A stretch of DNA of 64,000 nucleotides from Bacteroidota bacterium (GTDB taxonomy: Bacteria; Bacteroidota; Bacteroidia; NS11-12g; UBA9320), in the NCBI GenBank assembly GCA_024679565.1, contig JAIBDD010000004.1:1-64000 (forward strand), read 5' to 3'. The notes beneath the pieces were generated by a model. The model saw nothing but the letters and a program-made list of their open reading frames with translations, searched no databases and had not been told where the DNA came from. Numbering within the stretch: position 1 is the stretch's first letter; every line of letters begins with the position of its first letter. The position numbers and the translations under genes were made by a program. Below, piece after piece: positions 7,627 to 16,044 of the stretch.

Positions 7627-8064
7627 TTATTTATCAAACATTGTTTTAACCGAAGAAGCTACTGCTAATACGATTGTTAAGCCAATCATGATGCCGGCAA
7701 CCCAAACTCCCGCATGTGAAAATTGGAAATCTTTTAAGGTAACCCCGTCATCAATCATTGCTTGAGGAACAACATCACTAGCCATTGATTTGCCGATAAA
7801 AAATAACACGGCTAACACAACGATACCAGCAATTGTCCATATCAATGCTTTAGGCTTTTGGATAATTCCTAATAGCGATAATACAAGAGCTGCAAGTACA
7901 GCGACCCCTATGTAAATGTATGATTGCCATAAGCCAAACGACGCTGGCCCTTTTTGCAACACCTCATTATCACTAGGGATTGTATACGTTCTGTACATAA
8001 ATATAAGCAACAGCAACACAACGATGCCGTAGTATATGTATGTAATTAATCTTTTAGCATTCAT
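7627..8064 (-). CDS. Small polytopic membrane protein in the ExbB/ExbD operon
   Basis: 145 residues with four predicted TM helices: ~8-22, ~47-67, ~75-92 and ~118-139. I do not recognise the family beyond its position between the ExbB and ExbD genes, with gaps of 9 and 8 bases, which implies co-expression and a possible role as an accessory subunit of the proton-channel complex. There are no charged residues inside the helices that would suggest a proton path. Confidence 0.75.
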   Translation of the reverse strand: MNAKRLITYIYYGIVVLLLLIFMYRTYTIPSDNEVLQKGPASFGLWQSYIYIGVAVLAALVLSLLGIIQKPKALIWTIAGIVVLAVLFFIGKSMASDVVPQAMIDDGVTLKDFQFSHAGVWVAGIMIGLTIVLAVASSVKTMFDK

Positions 8065-8073
8065 AGGCTTTAA

Positions 8074-8955
8074 TTAGCTTGTTTTTACAACGTTGTTTTT
8101 GATCAACATGTCTACCAAACGAATAGAGGCATCCTCCATGTTGTTGACGATGGAATCAATTTTTGATACCAATAAGTTGTAAAATATTTGCAGAATGATC
8201 GCAACAATAAGACCCGCTACTGTTGTTAAAAGGGCTACTTTAATACCTTTTGCAACAATTGCTGGAGAAATATCACCCGCGTTCTGAATATCGTCAAATG
8301 CTTTAATCATACCAATTACTGTACCCATGAAACCCAACATTGGGGCAAGTGCAATAAATAGTGATATCCAAACAAGACCTTTTTCCAATTGACCCATCTG
8401 AACTTCTCCATAGGATACAACAGATTTTTCAACGTGATCTAAGCCTTCATCTGCTCGGTCTAAACCTTGGTAGAAAATGCTGGCCACCGGACCTGGGGTG
8501 CTTCTTGCTACGTCTTTTGCAGACTCAATTCCACCAGAAATTAAAGCGTCTTCCACTTTTTTGATGAATTTGTCAGAATTAGAACTAACACTGAATAATG
8601 ATAATAATCTTTCAATTACGATCGCTAAACCTAGAATTAAACATAATAAAGGAAGGGCCATAAAACCAGCACCACCTTCGATAAATTTATCACGAATTAC
8701 CGCGATTCCTTCACCTTTCTCAGATTTTTTGTCATCTGCTTCAACCTCTTCACTAGCTTCAGCTACTGCTTCACCTTCTTCAGGAGCCGCTTCTTCTGTT
8801 GCTATTTCTTCCGATGCTGCTTCAGTGGCATCCGGCGCATCGGCACTCTCAACCTCAGTTGTTTCAGGCTCTGTCGCTGTTTCCTGAGCATAAGCGGATA
8901 GGTTCATACCTACGAATAGCGCAAATGCTAAAATCAATACAATCGTTTTTTTCAT
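8074..8955 (-). CDS. exbB: MotA/TolQ/ExbB proton-channel protein with acidic N-terminal extension
   Basis: The proton-channel subunit of an ExbB-ExbD motor. I start at the ATG at 8955 (MKKTIVLILAFALF...), giving a signal-peptide-like helix, then an Ala/Glu-rich acidic segment of ~50 residues (ATEPETTEVESADAPDATE...), then the three-TM ExbB core from ~residue 90 (GAGFMALPLLCLILGLAIV, WISLFIALAPMLGFMGTVIG, LLTTVAGLIVAIILQIF). The acidic periplasmic stretch could contact the cell wall or the ExbD proteins. A TATTTTTG element lies 36 bases upstream. It is the first gene of the four-gene motor operon. Confidence 0.88.
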   Translation of the reverse strand: MKKTIVLILAFALFVGMNLSAYAQETATEPETTEVESADAPDATEAASEEIATEEAAPEEGEAVAEASEEVEADDKKSEKGEGIAVIRDKFIEGGAGFMALPLLCLILGLAIVIERLLSLFSVSSNSDKFIKKVEDALISGGIESAKDVARSTPGPVASIFYQGLDRADEGLDHVEKSVVSYGEVQMGQLEKGLVWISLFIALAPMLGFMGTVIGMIKAFDDIQNAGDISPAIVAKGIKVALLTTVAGLIVAIILQIFYNLLVSKIDSIVNNMEDASIRLVDMLIKNNVVKTS

Positions 8956-8991
8956 TATTTCAGATCTTTTATAAGATATTGTGACTACTGG

Positions 8992-8999
8992 CAAAAATA
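8992..8999 (-). promoter_or_regulatory. Candidate -7 element (TATTTTTG) for the ExbB operon
   Basis: It matches TAnnTTTG on the minus strand, 36 bases before the ExbB ATG at 8955, in the divergent region shared with radA. A TTG lies 24 bases further upstream. Its position supports the shorter ExbB start, since the ORF-track start (8994) falls inside the element. Confidence 0.45.
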
Positions 9000-9103
9000 G
9001 AAAAACTTTGATATTAACCTTATCAATTAATAATCAATTTATTTTTATCCTTATTCCCGGTAATACAATGGTAATGCTACATTTTTATTGCCAATTTATG
9101 CTT

Positions 9104-9111
9104 TATGTTTG
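9104..9111 (+). promoter_or_regulatory. Candidate -7 element (TATGTTTG) for radA
   Basis: It matches TAnnTTTG and lies 31 bases before the radA ATG, in the intergenic region divergent from the ExbB operon. Confidence 0.4.
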
Positions 9112-9142
9112 AGGAATAAACGGATTGAGTTGACAAACGGAA

Positions 9143-10513
9143 ATGGCTAAATCAAAAACGGTATTCTTCTGCCAAAACTGCGGGGCGTCATCGCCTAAGT
9201 GGATAGGGAACTGTCCTTCATGTAAGCAATGGAACACCTATGTCGAAGAAGTTGTAGAAAAAACCAGTACGCAAAGCGTACCCGCGTGGGTCGATAATCA
9301 AGAGGAAAAGACCAAAAAAAGTAGCCCCAAACTAATTACAAGTTTACAATCAGGTCCTGAGCAACGCATAGAAACTACGGATGCAGAATTGAACCGCGTA
9401 TTGGGCGGAGGTGTTGTGTTTGGAAGCCTTGTATTAATTGGTGGAGAGCCAGGAATTGGAAAATCTACTTTGATGTTGCAAGTGGCCTTGCAAAGCGACC
9501 AGAAGGTGCTTTATGTGAGTGGGGAAGAGAGTGAAACTCAACTTAAAATGAGGGCGGATCGAATTGGTATCAGAAATGAAGCCTGTTATATATTATCAGC
9601 TACCGAGATTCAGGAAATATTCAAACAGGTTAAAAAACTTAAACCAGGATTCTTAATTGTTGATTCTGTTCAAACGCTTTTTAGTCGTTCAATTGAATCA
9701 ACCCCAGGAAGTATATCTCAAATTCGAGAATGCACCGGTCAACTACTTAGGTTTGCCAAAGAAACAAATACACCAGTTTTTCTGATTGGCCACATAACAA
9801 AGGATGGACAAATTGCAGGGCCAAAGGTGTTAGAGCACATGGTTGATACTGTTTTACAGTTCGAAGGAGACCGTCATCATGTGTATAGAATTTTAAGAGC
9901 TGTAAAGAATCGTTTTGGTTCGGCGTCTGAAATGGGTATTTACGAAATGGCAGGGGAAGGCTTGCGGGAGGTATCAAACCCATCCGAAGTGTTAATTTCC
10001 AATAGAGATCAATTGTTATCAGGCATATCGATTACAGCTGCCGTGGAAGGTGTTAGACCTTTAATGATAGAAACTCAAGCGTTAGTAAGTACGGCTGTTT
10101 ATGGAACGCCTCAAAGAAACTCAAACGGATACGATTTAAGGCGATTGAATATGTTGCTTGCCGTGCTGGAAAAAAGATGTGGGTTCAAACTCGGGGCACA
10201 AGATGTGTTTGTAAACATTGCTGGAGGGCTTAAATTAGACGACCCCGGTACCGATCTTGGGATTGCTTCGGCCATCCTCTCTTCTTATGAAAACATACCA
10301 TTGCCTACGCTTACAGCGTTCGTAGGTGAAATTGGATTGTCTGGAGAGGTACGTGCTTCACGTAGAATGGACCAGCGTATCGATGAAGCCGAAAAATTGG
10401 GATTTGAAGAAATTATCGTCAGTGCAAATTCCGTTAAAGGCAATTCCGCAAAATCAATAAAAGTGATAGGTGTGAAAAATATTATGGAAGTAGCTACCTA
10501 TTTGTTTGGCTAA
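9143..10513 (+). CDS. radA: DNA repair protein RadA/Sms
   Basis: A cytoplasmic branch-migration helicase used in recombinational repair. Domains in order: N-terminal zinc finger CQNCGASSPKWIGNCPSC, RecA-like ATPase with Walker A GGEPGIGKST, the RadA signature KNRFGSASE, and the C-terminal Lon-like domain (FVNIAGGLKLDDPGTDLGIA...GEIGLSGEVR). The length of 456 residues is typical. It stands alone, divergent from the ExbB operon. Confidence 0.97.
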   Translation: MAKSKTVFFCQNCGASSPKWIGNCPSCKQWNTYVEEVVEKTSTQSVPAWVDNQEEKTKKSSPKLITSLQSGPEQRIETTDAELNRVLGGGVVFGSLVLIGGEPGIGKSTLMLQVALQSDQKVLYVSGEESETQLKMRADRIGIRNEACYILSATEIQEIFKQVKKLKPGFLIVDSVQTLFSRSIESTPGSISQIRECTGQLLRFAKETNTPVFLIGHITKDGQIAGPKVLEHMVDTVLQFEGDRHHVYRILRAVKNRFGSASEMGIYEMAGEGLREVSNPSEVLISNRDQLLSGISITAAVEGVRPLMIETQALVSTAVYGTPQRNSNGYDLRRLNMLLAVLEKRCGFKLGAQDVFVNIAGGLKLDDPGTDLGIASAILSSYENIPLPTLTAFVGEIGLSGEVRASRRMDQRIDEAEKLGFEEIIVSANSVKGNSAKSIKVIGVKNIMEVATYLFG

Positions 10514-10523
10514 TTCTGGAGCT

Positions 10524-11051
10524 TCATTTTGTATACGTCAGGTTAACTACGCCACTTTCGAATGATTCTGTTCCTGAAAGCTTGAATACTGTTTCCTGAC
10601 CATCTTTAAAAAGTGGTCGGCCGTTTCCTAAAACAATGGGGATTAAACTGATTAGCATGGAGTCGATTACACCTTTGTTCAAGAAATTAGCAATCAAAAC
10701 ACCACCCCCAACAATCCAAATATCTTTTTTTGCATGCTGTTTCATTTTTTGCAAGTCGGAATCCGTAATGCCTGAAATAATTTCAGTTTGTGGTGTTGAA
10801 ATCTCAACCTCATTTCGACTAGAAACTACATAACATTTGTAGTCAGCATATGGCCAATCTACATCAAACCCTACAACGTCTTCGTATGTTTTTCGACCCA
10901 TAACGATTGTATCAACACCCGACATAAATGCCGAATATCCATAGTCAACATCTTTTGGGTGGTCGATGATTTCTAACCAATCAATGCTTCCGTCTTCTCT
11001 CGCTATATAGCCATCAATGCTGGTGGCAATAAATAATTTAAACTGACTCAT
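10524..11051 (-). CDS. RibD C-terminal / dihydrofolate reductase-like protein
   Basis: A NAD(P)H-dependent reductase of the DHFR fold (RibD_C type): start FKLFIATSIDGYIAREDG, VDTIVMGRKTYE, DIWIVGGGVLIANFL and LISLIPIVLGNGRPLF. Such stand-alone proteins have mostly unknown substrates. The ATG at 11051 is used instead of the ORF-track start because it opens directly into the conserved strand. It overlaps the stop of the flavoprotein gene in ATGA, so the two are translationally coupled, suggesting linked redox roles. Confidence 0.85.
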   Translation of the reverse strand: MSQFKLFIATSIDGYIAREDGSIDWLEIIDHPKDVDYGYSAFMSGVDTIVMGRKTYEDVVGFDVDWPYADYKCYVVSSRNEVEISTPQTEIISGITDSDLQKMKQHAKKDIWIVGGGVLIANFLNKGVIDSMLISLIPIVLGNGRPLFKDGQETVFKLSGTESFESGVVNLTYTK

Positions 11052-12208
11052 ACTACTTGGTTCTTTCTTTTTCTGTAAAAAATTCCTAACACGGTCGCCG
11101 GGTTGTGTTGAGCGAGCCATGCGGCCATGCGCAAGATAAATGGAAATTTAAATAAGAATCTCATTACCCAAAGATTCCGCCTCAGCTCCTTTACAATATT
11201 CGTTTCGACTGCGTTTTGATAAATTGTCATAGACGCGGAATCGAATCTCTTGTTTTTAAAACATATTTCAGCTTGCTTGGCTGCCAGCACTCCACTTTCC
11301 ATCGCTTTGTCAATGCCATGACCTTGCAACGGATCAATCAGGTGGGCTGCATCGCCAGTTAGCATGATATGGTCTGCGGTTAGGGAGGTGTCTTTCCCTC
11401 CAAGGGGTAATTTAAAACCCTGAATTTTGGCTATTGAACTGGCATTTTTGAATTTTTCACTGATAAAGGGATGATTTTCAATTACGTCTTGCATTGACGT
11501 TTTGATATTAACGGATTTAGCTTGTTCCGAAGTTGGGTTCAAAAGACCAACTCCAACGTTATAAATGTTTTTTGTGAGTGGGAAGATCCAAAAATAACCA
11601 GGGAATTCATCCAATAGATAAAACTCATTTGTGTTGGCATTACATGATACATTTTCGTAGTAGGACCTAATGGCATAGCCGTTTAGACCTTTGTGTGCCG
11701 TGCCTGAGAACATTTTTCTTTTAACTACAGAGTTGGTCCCATCGCCAGCAATTAGCAAATCACAAGTGAGCACTTTTGTGCCACTTCGCTCTGTTACAAT
11801 TACCTTGTCTTCAACCGCCACGTTATTAACTTGAAAATCTTCAATAACGGTGGTTTTCGTAGTTGACTTTACAAGATTTAATAGATAGTTGTCGAAGTCA
11901 GCCCGCGTTGCATTAAATGCCTGAGCCTTCCATGCGATATTTATCTTTTTACCCTTGGCGGGGTATATATGACTATTGGATATATCAGCACTTTTTGTTA
12001 AGCCGTTAAAAAGGTCTTGTTCATTTTCTGTGACTTTTTTTAAGATTTTTATACAAGGACCAGGTATCGCGTCACCACAGGGTTTATCTCGCGGAAATGA
12101 TTCTTTGTCGATTAGGGCGATGGATAATCCAGAGTCCTTAAGTGCCAGGACACACGTGGTACCAGCAGGACCCGCCCCTAAAATGACAATGTCAAAAGCT
12201 TTGTTCAC
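11048..12208 (-). CDS. Geranylgeranyl-reductase-family FAD-dependent oxidoreductase
   Basis: It shows an FAD-binding Rossmann motif (VILGAGPAGTTCVLAL), a DKPCGDAIPG segment typical of the geranylgeranyl reductase group, and the second FAD motif LTGDAAHLIDPLQGHGIDKAMESG. In this family the enzymes saturate isoprenoid chains or act as menaquinone- or lipid-modifying oxidoreductases. The start is GTG at 12208. A TAAGTTTG element ends five bases before it, implying a nearly leaderless transcript. Downstream it is coupled to the RibD-like reductase. The substrate is unknown. Confidence 0.85.
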   Translation of the reverse strand: MNKAFDIVILGAGPAGTTCVLALKDSGLSIALIDKESFPRDKPCGDAIPGPCIKILKKVTENEQDLFNGLTKSADISNSHIYPAKGKKINIAWKAQAFNATRADFDNYLLNLVKSTTKTTVIEDFQVNNVAVEDKVIVTERSGTKVLTCDLLIAGDGTNSVVKRKMFSGTAHKGLNGYAIRSYYENVSCNANTNEFYLLDEFPGYFWIFPLTKNIYNVGVGLLNPTSEQAKSVNIKTSMQDVIENHPFISEKFKNASSIAKIQGFKLPLGGKDTSLTADHIMLTGDAAHLIDPLQGHGIDKAMESGVLAAKQAEICFKNKRFDSASMTIYQNAVETNIVKELRRNLWVMRFLFKFPFILRMAAWLAQHNPATVLGIFYRKRKNQVV

Positions 12209-12213
12209 GGAGT

Positions 12214-12221
12214 CAAACTTA
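12214..12221 (-). promoter_or_regulatory. Candidate -7 element (TAAGTTTG) for the FAD oxidoreductase
   Basis: It matches TAnnTTTG on the minus strand, with five bases between its last G and the GTG start at 12208. It belongs to the set of very short leader promoters seen in this window. Confidence 0.45.
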
Positions 12222-12239
12222 GTTCAATGACGAATAACA

Positions 12240-12946
12240 TTAGGCGACTTTATGATCATATACCAATAGTGCTTCTTGTTCTGAGTCTAACAGCGTCTTG
12301 ATTTTGCCGTTAGGCTGTATGGCTATAGATTGTCCGCCAGCAACAAAATTGTCACAGTTTCCAACCGCATTAACCATTAATACCGTAACGTCATGTTTAA
12401 GTGCCAACGACCCAAAGTGCTTGTGAGCAGCAGAAACGCCAACTTCATGCTTAGCAACAGACGATAGATAGATGTCGAATGGTTCGAGGTAAGCCAATTC
12501 GAAATGACTTGTTTGCATACTTTCATAACAAATGGCAAGTACAATCGAAACACCCTTGACGCCTATGCGCTCTTGCTTATTGCCAGCAACGAAATACGCC
12601 AATTCATCTTCATGCAACAGCTGTTTTGAGTAGACTATTTGTTTCTTAAAAGGCTGAAAAATGAGCATGCTTATCTGCCTTTTGTCACCTTCAATAGTTG
12701 GGGCACCAATGCCAATGGTTATGTTGAAGGAGTTACTTTTTTGCTGAAAAGGAATCAGAAGACTATCATCGGATGTTATGCCCATCTCATGGGCCAATAC
12801 TGGTTCGTAACCGGTGAGGGACAGCTCTGGAAAAAATATAGCATCACATTCTATCTTACACGCTTGGTCAATCCACTCCAAATGACTCGAAATCTTCCCA
12901 TTGATATCACCCGTTTCTGGTTGGATTTGAGCAGTGCGATTTTCAT
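12240..12946 (-). CDS. Carbon-nitrogen hydrolase (nitrilase superfamily), apparent frameshift near the 5' end
   Basis: It hydrolyses a C-N bond in an amide or nitrile; the substrate is unknown. The catalytic triad Glu-Lys-Cys is visible in FFPELSLTGYEP, VYSKQLLHEDE and LAICYES. The ORF track begins at a TTG (12881), but family homology continues upstream in frame (TAQIQPETGDINGKISSH) with no start codon. An ATG at 12946 reads MKIA in another frame, and adding one base near 12935 would give MKIATAQIQPETGDI, the normal family start. A TACATTTG -7 element lies six bases before this ATG. So a one-base loss (mutation or sequence error), or slippage, is likely; otherwise translation starts at TTG and lacks the first strand. 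Confidence 0.7.
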
Positions 12947-12952
12947 TTTCCT

Positions 12953-12960
12953 CAAATGTA
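12953..12960 (-). promoter_or_regulatory. Candidate -7 element (TACATTTG) for the nitrilase gene
   Basis: It matches TAnnTTTG and lies six bases before the ATG at 12946. It supports that ATG, and not the downstream TTG, as the ancestral start. Confidence 0.45.
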
Positions 12961-12983
12961 AAAAACCGTTTTCAATGGTTTAA

Positions 12984-13415
12984 CTATTCAAACGAGCCAC
13001 ATCCTTTTAATATGAAGTTTTTATCTGTTAACGAGACGCTTGTTTCGAATTGTTGATCGCCATCATCAAAACATTGGTCATAGGTAATGTTTAAGATAAG
13101 AGGCTTGGTTTCGTCATGCAGAATATAATGGGTAGCCTTATTCGGGTCGGCAGCTGGAAGTAACTCAGCAATACCAAATAATTCCCGTTCTCCGTAATCA
13201 AGGGTAAGACTATATTCCAATCCGCCGGATTTGTCTTCCACAAGAATGACGTGCCAACCAGGCTCGTTCCCTCCACCTTGGTATTGAGTATCTTTAGAGA
13301 TTGTGGTTATTGGTTCTTTGTTTTCGGAGGAATCCGTGTTTGATTGATTACTACAAGAGCAAGTCAAGCAAAACAGAATGCCGGTGATTATTAGAATGTA
13401 AGGGCTATATTTCAT
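12984..13415 (-). CDS. Probable lipoprotein with a COG3650-like GNEPGW motif
   Basis: 143 residues with an N-terminal hydrophobic segment ending in CLTCSCSNQS, a plausible though non-canonical lipobox, so the protein is probably lipidated and sits in the envelope. The QGGGNEPGWHVILV segment resembles the start of COG3650/HslJ-associated domains found in small envelope proteins. The stop of the upstream AlgJ-like gene lies three bases before its ATG, so it is the last gene of the O-acetylation operon. Confidence 0.65.
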   Translation of the reverse strand: MKYSPYILIITGILFCLTCSCSNQSNTDSSENKEPITTISKDTQYQGGGNEPGWHVILVEDKSGGLEYSLTLDYGERELFGIAELLPAADPNKATHYILHDETKPLILNITYDQCFDDGDQQFETSVSLTDKNFILKGCGSFE

Positions 13416-13418
13416 GAA

Positions 13419-14552
13419 CTAGGGTTTAAAGTAAACGTTGTGCGCAGCTTCTATGAATCCGAATCCAAATCGATCTAAGGTGGCATCGGTTTGAAGAATA
13501 AGTATTTCGTTTTTAGATTCGATTGCGCTTTTTAAATCAAGGTCGTCAATCATTAATCCAGAGGTAAAGTTTTGAGGATAAACTTGCTTGAAATAGTACC
13601 AAAACTCTCCAGAATCGCACGCTATTGTGCTTAACCCGATATCAAACAATCCCCAATAATAGCTGTCTGCAATAACTGCACTGGTGATCTTATCATTCCT
13701 TTCAACAATTTTATGTGACGGGTAAACCATATCGAAATGGGGTAACGTTTGATAAATATTAAGGCCGTCTTCCACATCTGCATCCGAACCTGAGGTCATT
13801 TTCGTTGTTGAATCGGGCATTGTGTAATGCAAGGTTGGGAGATCTTGATTGTAGTTGCTGTTCCAAAAACGCAGGATGGAATCTGTCGCGATTAACATGC
13901 CGTATTTACTCCAATGGATTCCCGTACGTGGGAATAAGGGTGCTAAAGCACTTTCTTTTTCTTGTCTAAACCAAGCATTAAAGTCCAGATACGGCATGTT
14001 AGCGTTATCAAAACCTGCTTTAAATCCTTGGTAATTTGTTTTGGACCGTCGATATTTTTGGTAATAATCAGGAATGTATTCTGGGAAGTAACTTCCTTTT
14101 CCGGGTGCAAATATCATACGCAGGTTTGTGCCTAAGGCAAAAAGTGTATCGTGCACTTGTTTATACATTTTTACCTTTTCACTGATTGTTGAATCACCAA
14201 GAAAATCCATACCAAGATGGGCTTCAATATATGGTGTTTCGTAAAGGTAATGTTCCTTGCCAACCACGACGTATTGCGCGTTAGCTTGGCGAAATAAACT
14301 GAAATCAATTTGATTGATACTTCGAACTAATGGACTTTGAAAGCCAAAAGAATCTGTACAGTACTTATCTGCGTCTTTTTGGTATTGACCGTTCAACCAT
14401 GATTCTAGGGTGATAGCCGGCTTTTTGTGTGCAGTACGAGCCCCTTTCAATGCATCGAAGGTCCATAAATGAAGGTTTCGTTGTAGCAACGGTGCAATGA
14501 ACAATAGTCCAATTATCCCAACTAAAATGCGATATGTGCGTTTAGATATCAA
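13419..14552 (-). CDS. AlgJ/AlgX-like (SGNH-type) polysaccharide O-acetylation partner
   Basis: It has an N-terminal TM anchor (YRILVGIIGLLFIAPLL) and an exported domain with the AlgX/AlgJ pattern: YCTDSFGFQSPLVR, VVVGKEHYLYE, a PGKGSYFPEY strand, GIHWSKYG and VIADSYYWG, the last two probably carrying the catalytic His and Ser. In alginate and related systems such proteins transfer acetyl groups handed over by an MBOAT protein. The ATG overlaps the MBOAT stop by four bases, which strongly supports a working pair. Confidence 0.85.
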   Translation of the reverse strand: MISKRTYRILVGIIGLLFIAPLLQRNLHLWTFDALKGARTAHKKPAITLESWLNGQYQKDADKYCTDSFGFQSPLVRSINQIDFSLFRQANAQYVVVGKEHYLYETPYIEAHLGMDFLGDSTISEKVKMYKQVHDTLFALGTNLRMIFAPGKGSYFPEYIPDYYQKYRRSKTNYQGFKAGFDNANMPYLDFNAWFRQEKESALAPLFPRTGIHWSKYGMLIATDSILRFWNSNYNQDLPTLHYTMPDSTTKMTSGSDADVEDGLNIYQTLPHFDMVYPSHKIVERNDKITSAVIADSYYWGLFDIGLSTIACDSGEFWYYFKQVYPQNFTSGLMIDDLDLKSAIESKNEILILQTDATLDRFGFGFIEAAHNVYFKP

Positions 14553-15961
14553 AATCTGAAATAAATGAAGGGATTGTAAGAACCTGTTGACAGACTGGCA
14601 ACACTTAAGGTGAACAACACCAAAGCAATACTAAAGTACATGGCTAATGATGCTTTTGAATAATTCTGATTGTAAAAATGGTCTTGCCATTTTTTTCCAA
14701 GTTTCGTAACGCTTTGGAACCCGAAAAATACGGCCAACCCTAAAACGAACAAGAGTTTATTGTTGTAGTAATATATTGGAGTGATACCATCAAAACTAAA
14801 CAGTGCGGAGTAAAACGACAGAGCTTCTGACGTATGTTCTAGTCTAAAAACCACCCAGCTAAGTACAACGATTAGAAAAGTTACACCTGTTCGGATAAGT
14901 GGGAATTTATAAGAGTTCGCCAGTCCAGTAAGACGCTCAATAATTAAAAAGAACCCATGAAAGGCACCCCATAGCACAAAGTTCCAACTCGCACCATGCC
15001 ACAATCCTGAAAGTAGGAAGACGATTAATAAATTTCGATAGGTTTTGTTGGTGTCAAAGTAACTACCTCCTAGTGGTTTGTATAAATAATCCCGCATAAA
15101 GCGTCCAAGGGTAATATGCCATTTACGCCAAAACTGTGTAATGGATAAACTGGTATACGGGCTGTTAAAATTCTCGGGAAACTTGAAACCCAACATTTTC
15201 CCCATTCCTATTGCCATATCCGAATATCCAGCAAAGTCAAAGTAGATTTGAAAAGTGTATAGAACGATACCAAACCATGCAATGGATGCAGTCCATTCGT
15301 TAGGTGGTAAATCAAATATTTTGTCTGCAGTTATGGCTAGGGTATTGGCAACCAAAACTTTTTTAGATAGACCTATACAAAAACGGATAAAGCCTTCAAC
15401 GATATGCTTGCTGGAATGAATACGATTTCTAATTTGACTGGCTATTTCACCAAATCGGACAATTGGGCCTGCAATCAGTTGCGGAAACATCATAATGTAC
15501 AGCATATAGTCTGTTGCTGATTTTAAGGGCTTATTATCCCCGCGATAGATGTCAATAGAATAGGTGAGGGTTTGAAATGTGTAAAAAGATATGCCTATAG
15601 GCAAAAGAATTTGGGGTAATGGAATGGAGCCAAATGAAAGGCTAGTGAGCAAAACATTCGCATTATCGACAAAGAAGTTGGCGTATTTAAAAAAGATTAA
15701 AAGTCCAACATTTAGTGATATGGATGTTGCTAACCATTTCTTCTTATTCCGCTGTTCTGCACGATGAAGCCTATTGACAACATGATAATCAATGATTGTT
15801 GAGAGAAGTAAGATGAAAACAAATTTTGGGGCGCCCCAGGCATAAAACACTACACTGCCTGTAAGCAGGCCATAGTTTTTAAACCTGTCTGGTAAAAGGA
15901 AGTAGATGATAAAGAATAGCGGAAAGAAGTAGAAAAGAAAAGTTAATCCGCTGAATACCAT
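14549..15961 (-). CDS. MBOAT-family O-acyltransferase (AlgI/DltB-like)
   Basis: A polytopic membrane protein of 470 residues with the AlgI hallmarks: start MVFSGLTFLFYFFPLFFI, GISFYTFQTLTYSIDIYRG, FPQLIAGPIVRF, NFNSPYTSLSITQFWRKWH and LSGLWHGASWNFVLWG with the catalytic histidine. It moves acetyl groups across the inner membrane for transfer to an exported glycan. It is first in the operon with the AlgJ/X-like partner. The polymer is unknown because no polysaccharide synthase is nearby. Confidence 0.93.
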   Translation of the reverse strand: MVFSGLTFLFYFFPLFFIIYFLLPDRFKNYGLLTGSVVFYAWGAPKFVFILLLSTIIDYHVVNRLHRAEQRNKKKWLATSISLNVGLLIFFKYANFFVDNANVLLTSLSFGSIPLPQILLPIGISFYTFQTLTYSIDIYRGDNKPLKSATDYMLYIMMFPQLIAGPIVRFGEIASQIRNRIHSSKHIVEGFIRFCIGLSKKVLVANTLAITADKIFDLPPNEWTASIAWFGIVLYTFQIYFDFAGYSDMAIGMGKMLGFKFPENFNSPYTSLSITQFWRKWHITLGRFMRDYLYKPLGGSYFDTNKTYRNLLIVFLLSGLWHGASWNFVLWGAFHGFFLIIERLTGLANSYKFPLIRTGVTFLIVVLSWVVFRLEHTSEALSFYSALFSFDGITPIYYYNNKLLFVLGLAVFFGFQSVTKLGKKWQDHFYNQNYSKASLAMYFSIALVLFTLSVASLSTGSYNPFIYFRF

Positions 15962-16044
15962 TTACCTGACTTGGCTTTGATTGTACGAATGTAACATCTA
16001 CAACAAGATTTTAAAAACGAATAGACTGCGCAGCATGAACCAGT

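Noticed and set aside
8477-8887. 136-residue plus-strand ORF opposite the ExbB gene
   Set aside because: Shadow of the Ala/Glu-rich exbB segment; Ser/Ala low complexity in the other frame.
8992-9026. A fixed TTG-N24-TAnnTTTG promoter spacing
   Set aside because: The 24-base gap is seen at the exbB, gldH and kynU promoters, but not at sucD, radA, metH or the 25468 gene, so no firm -33 rule can be drawn.
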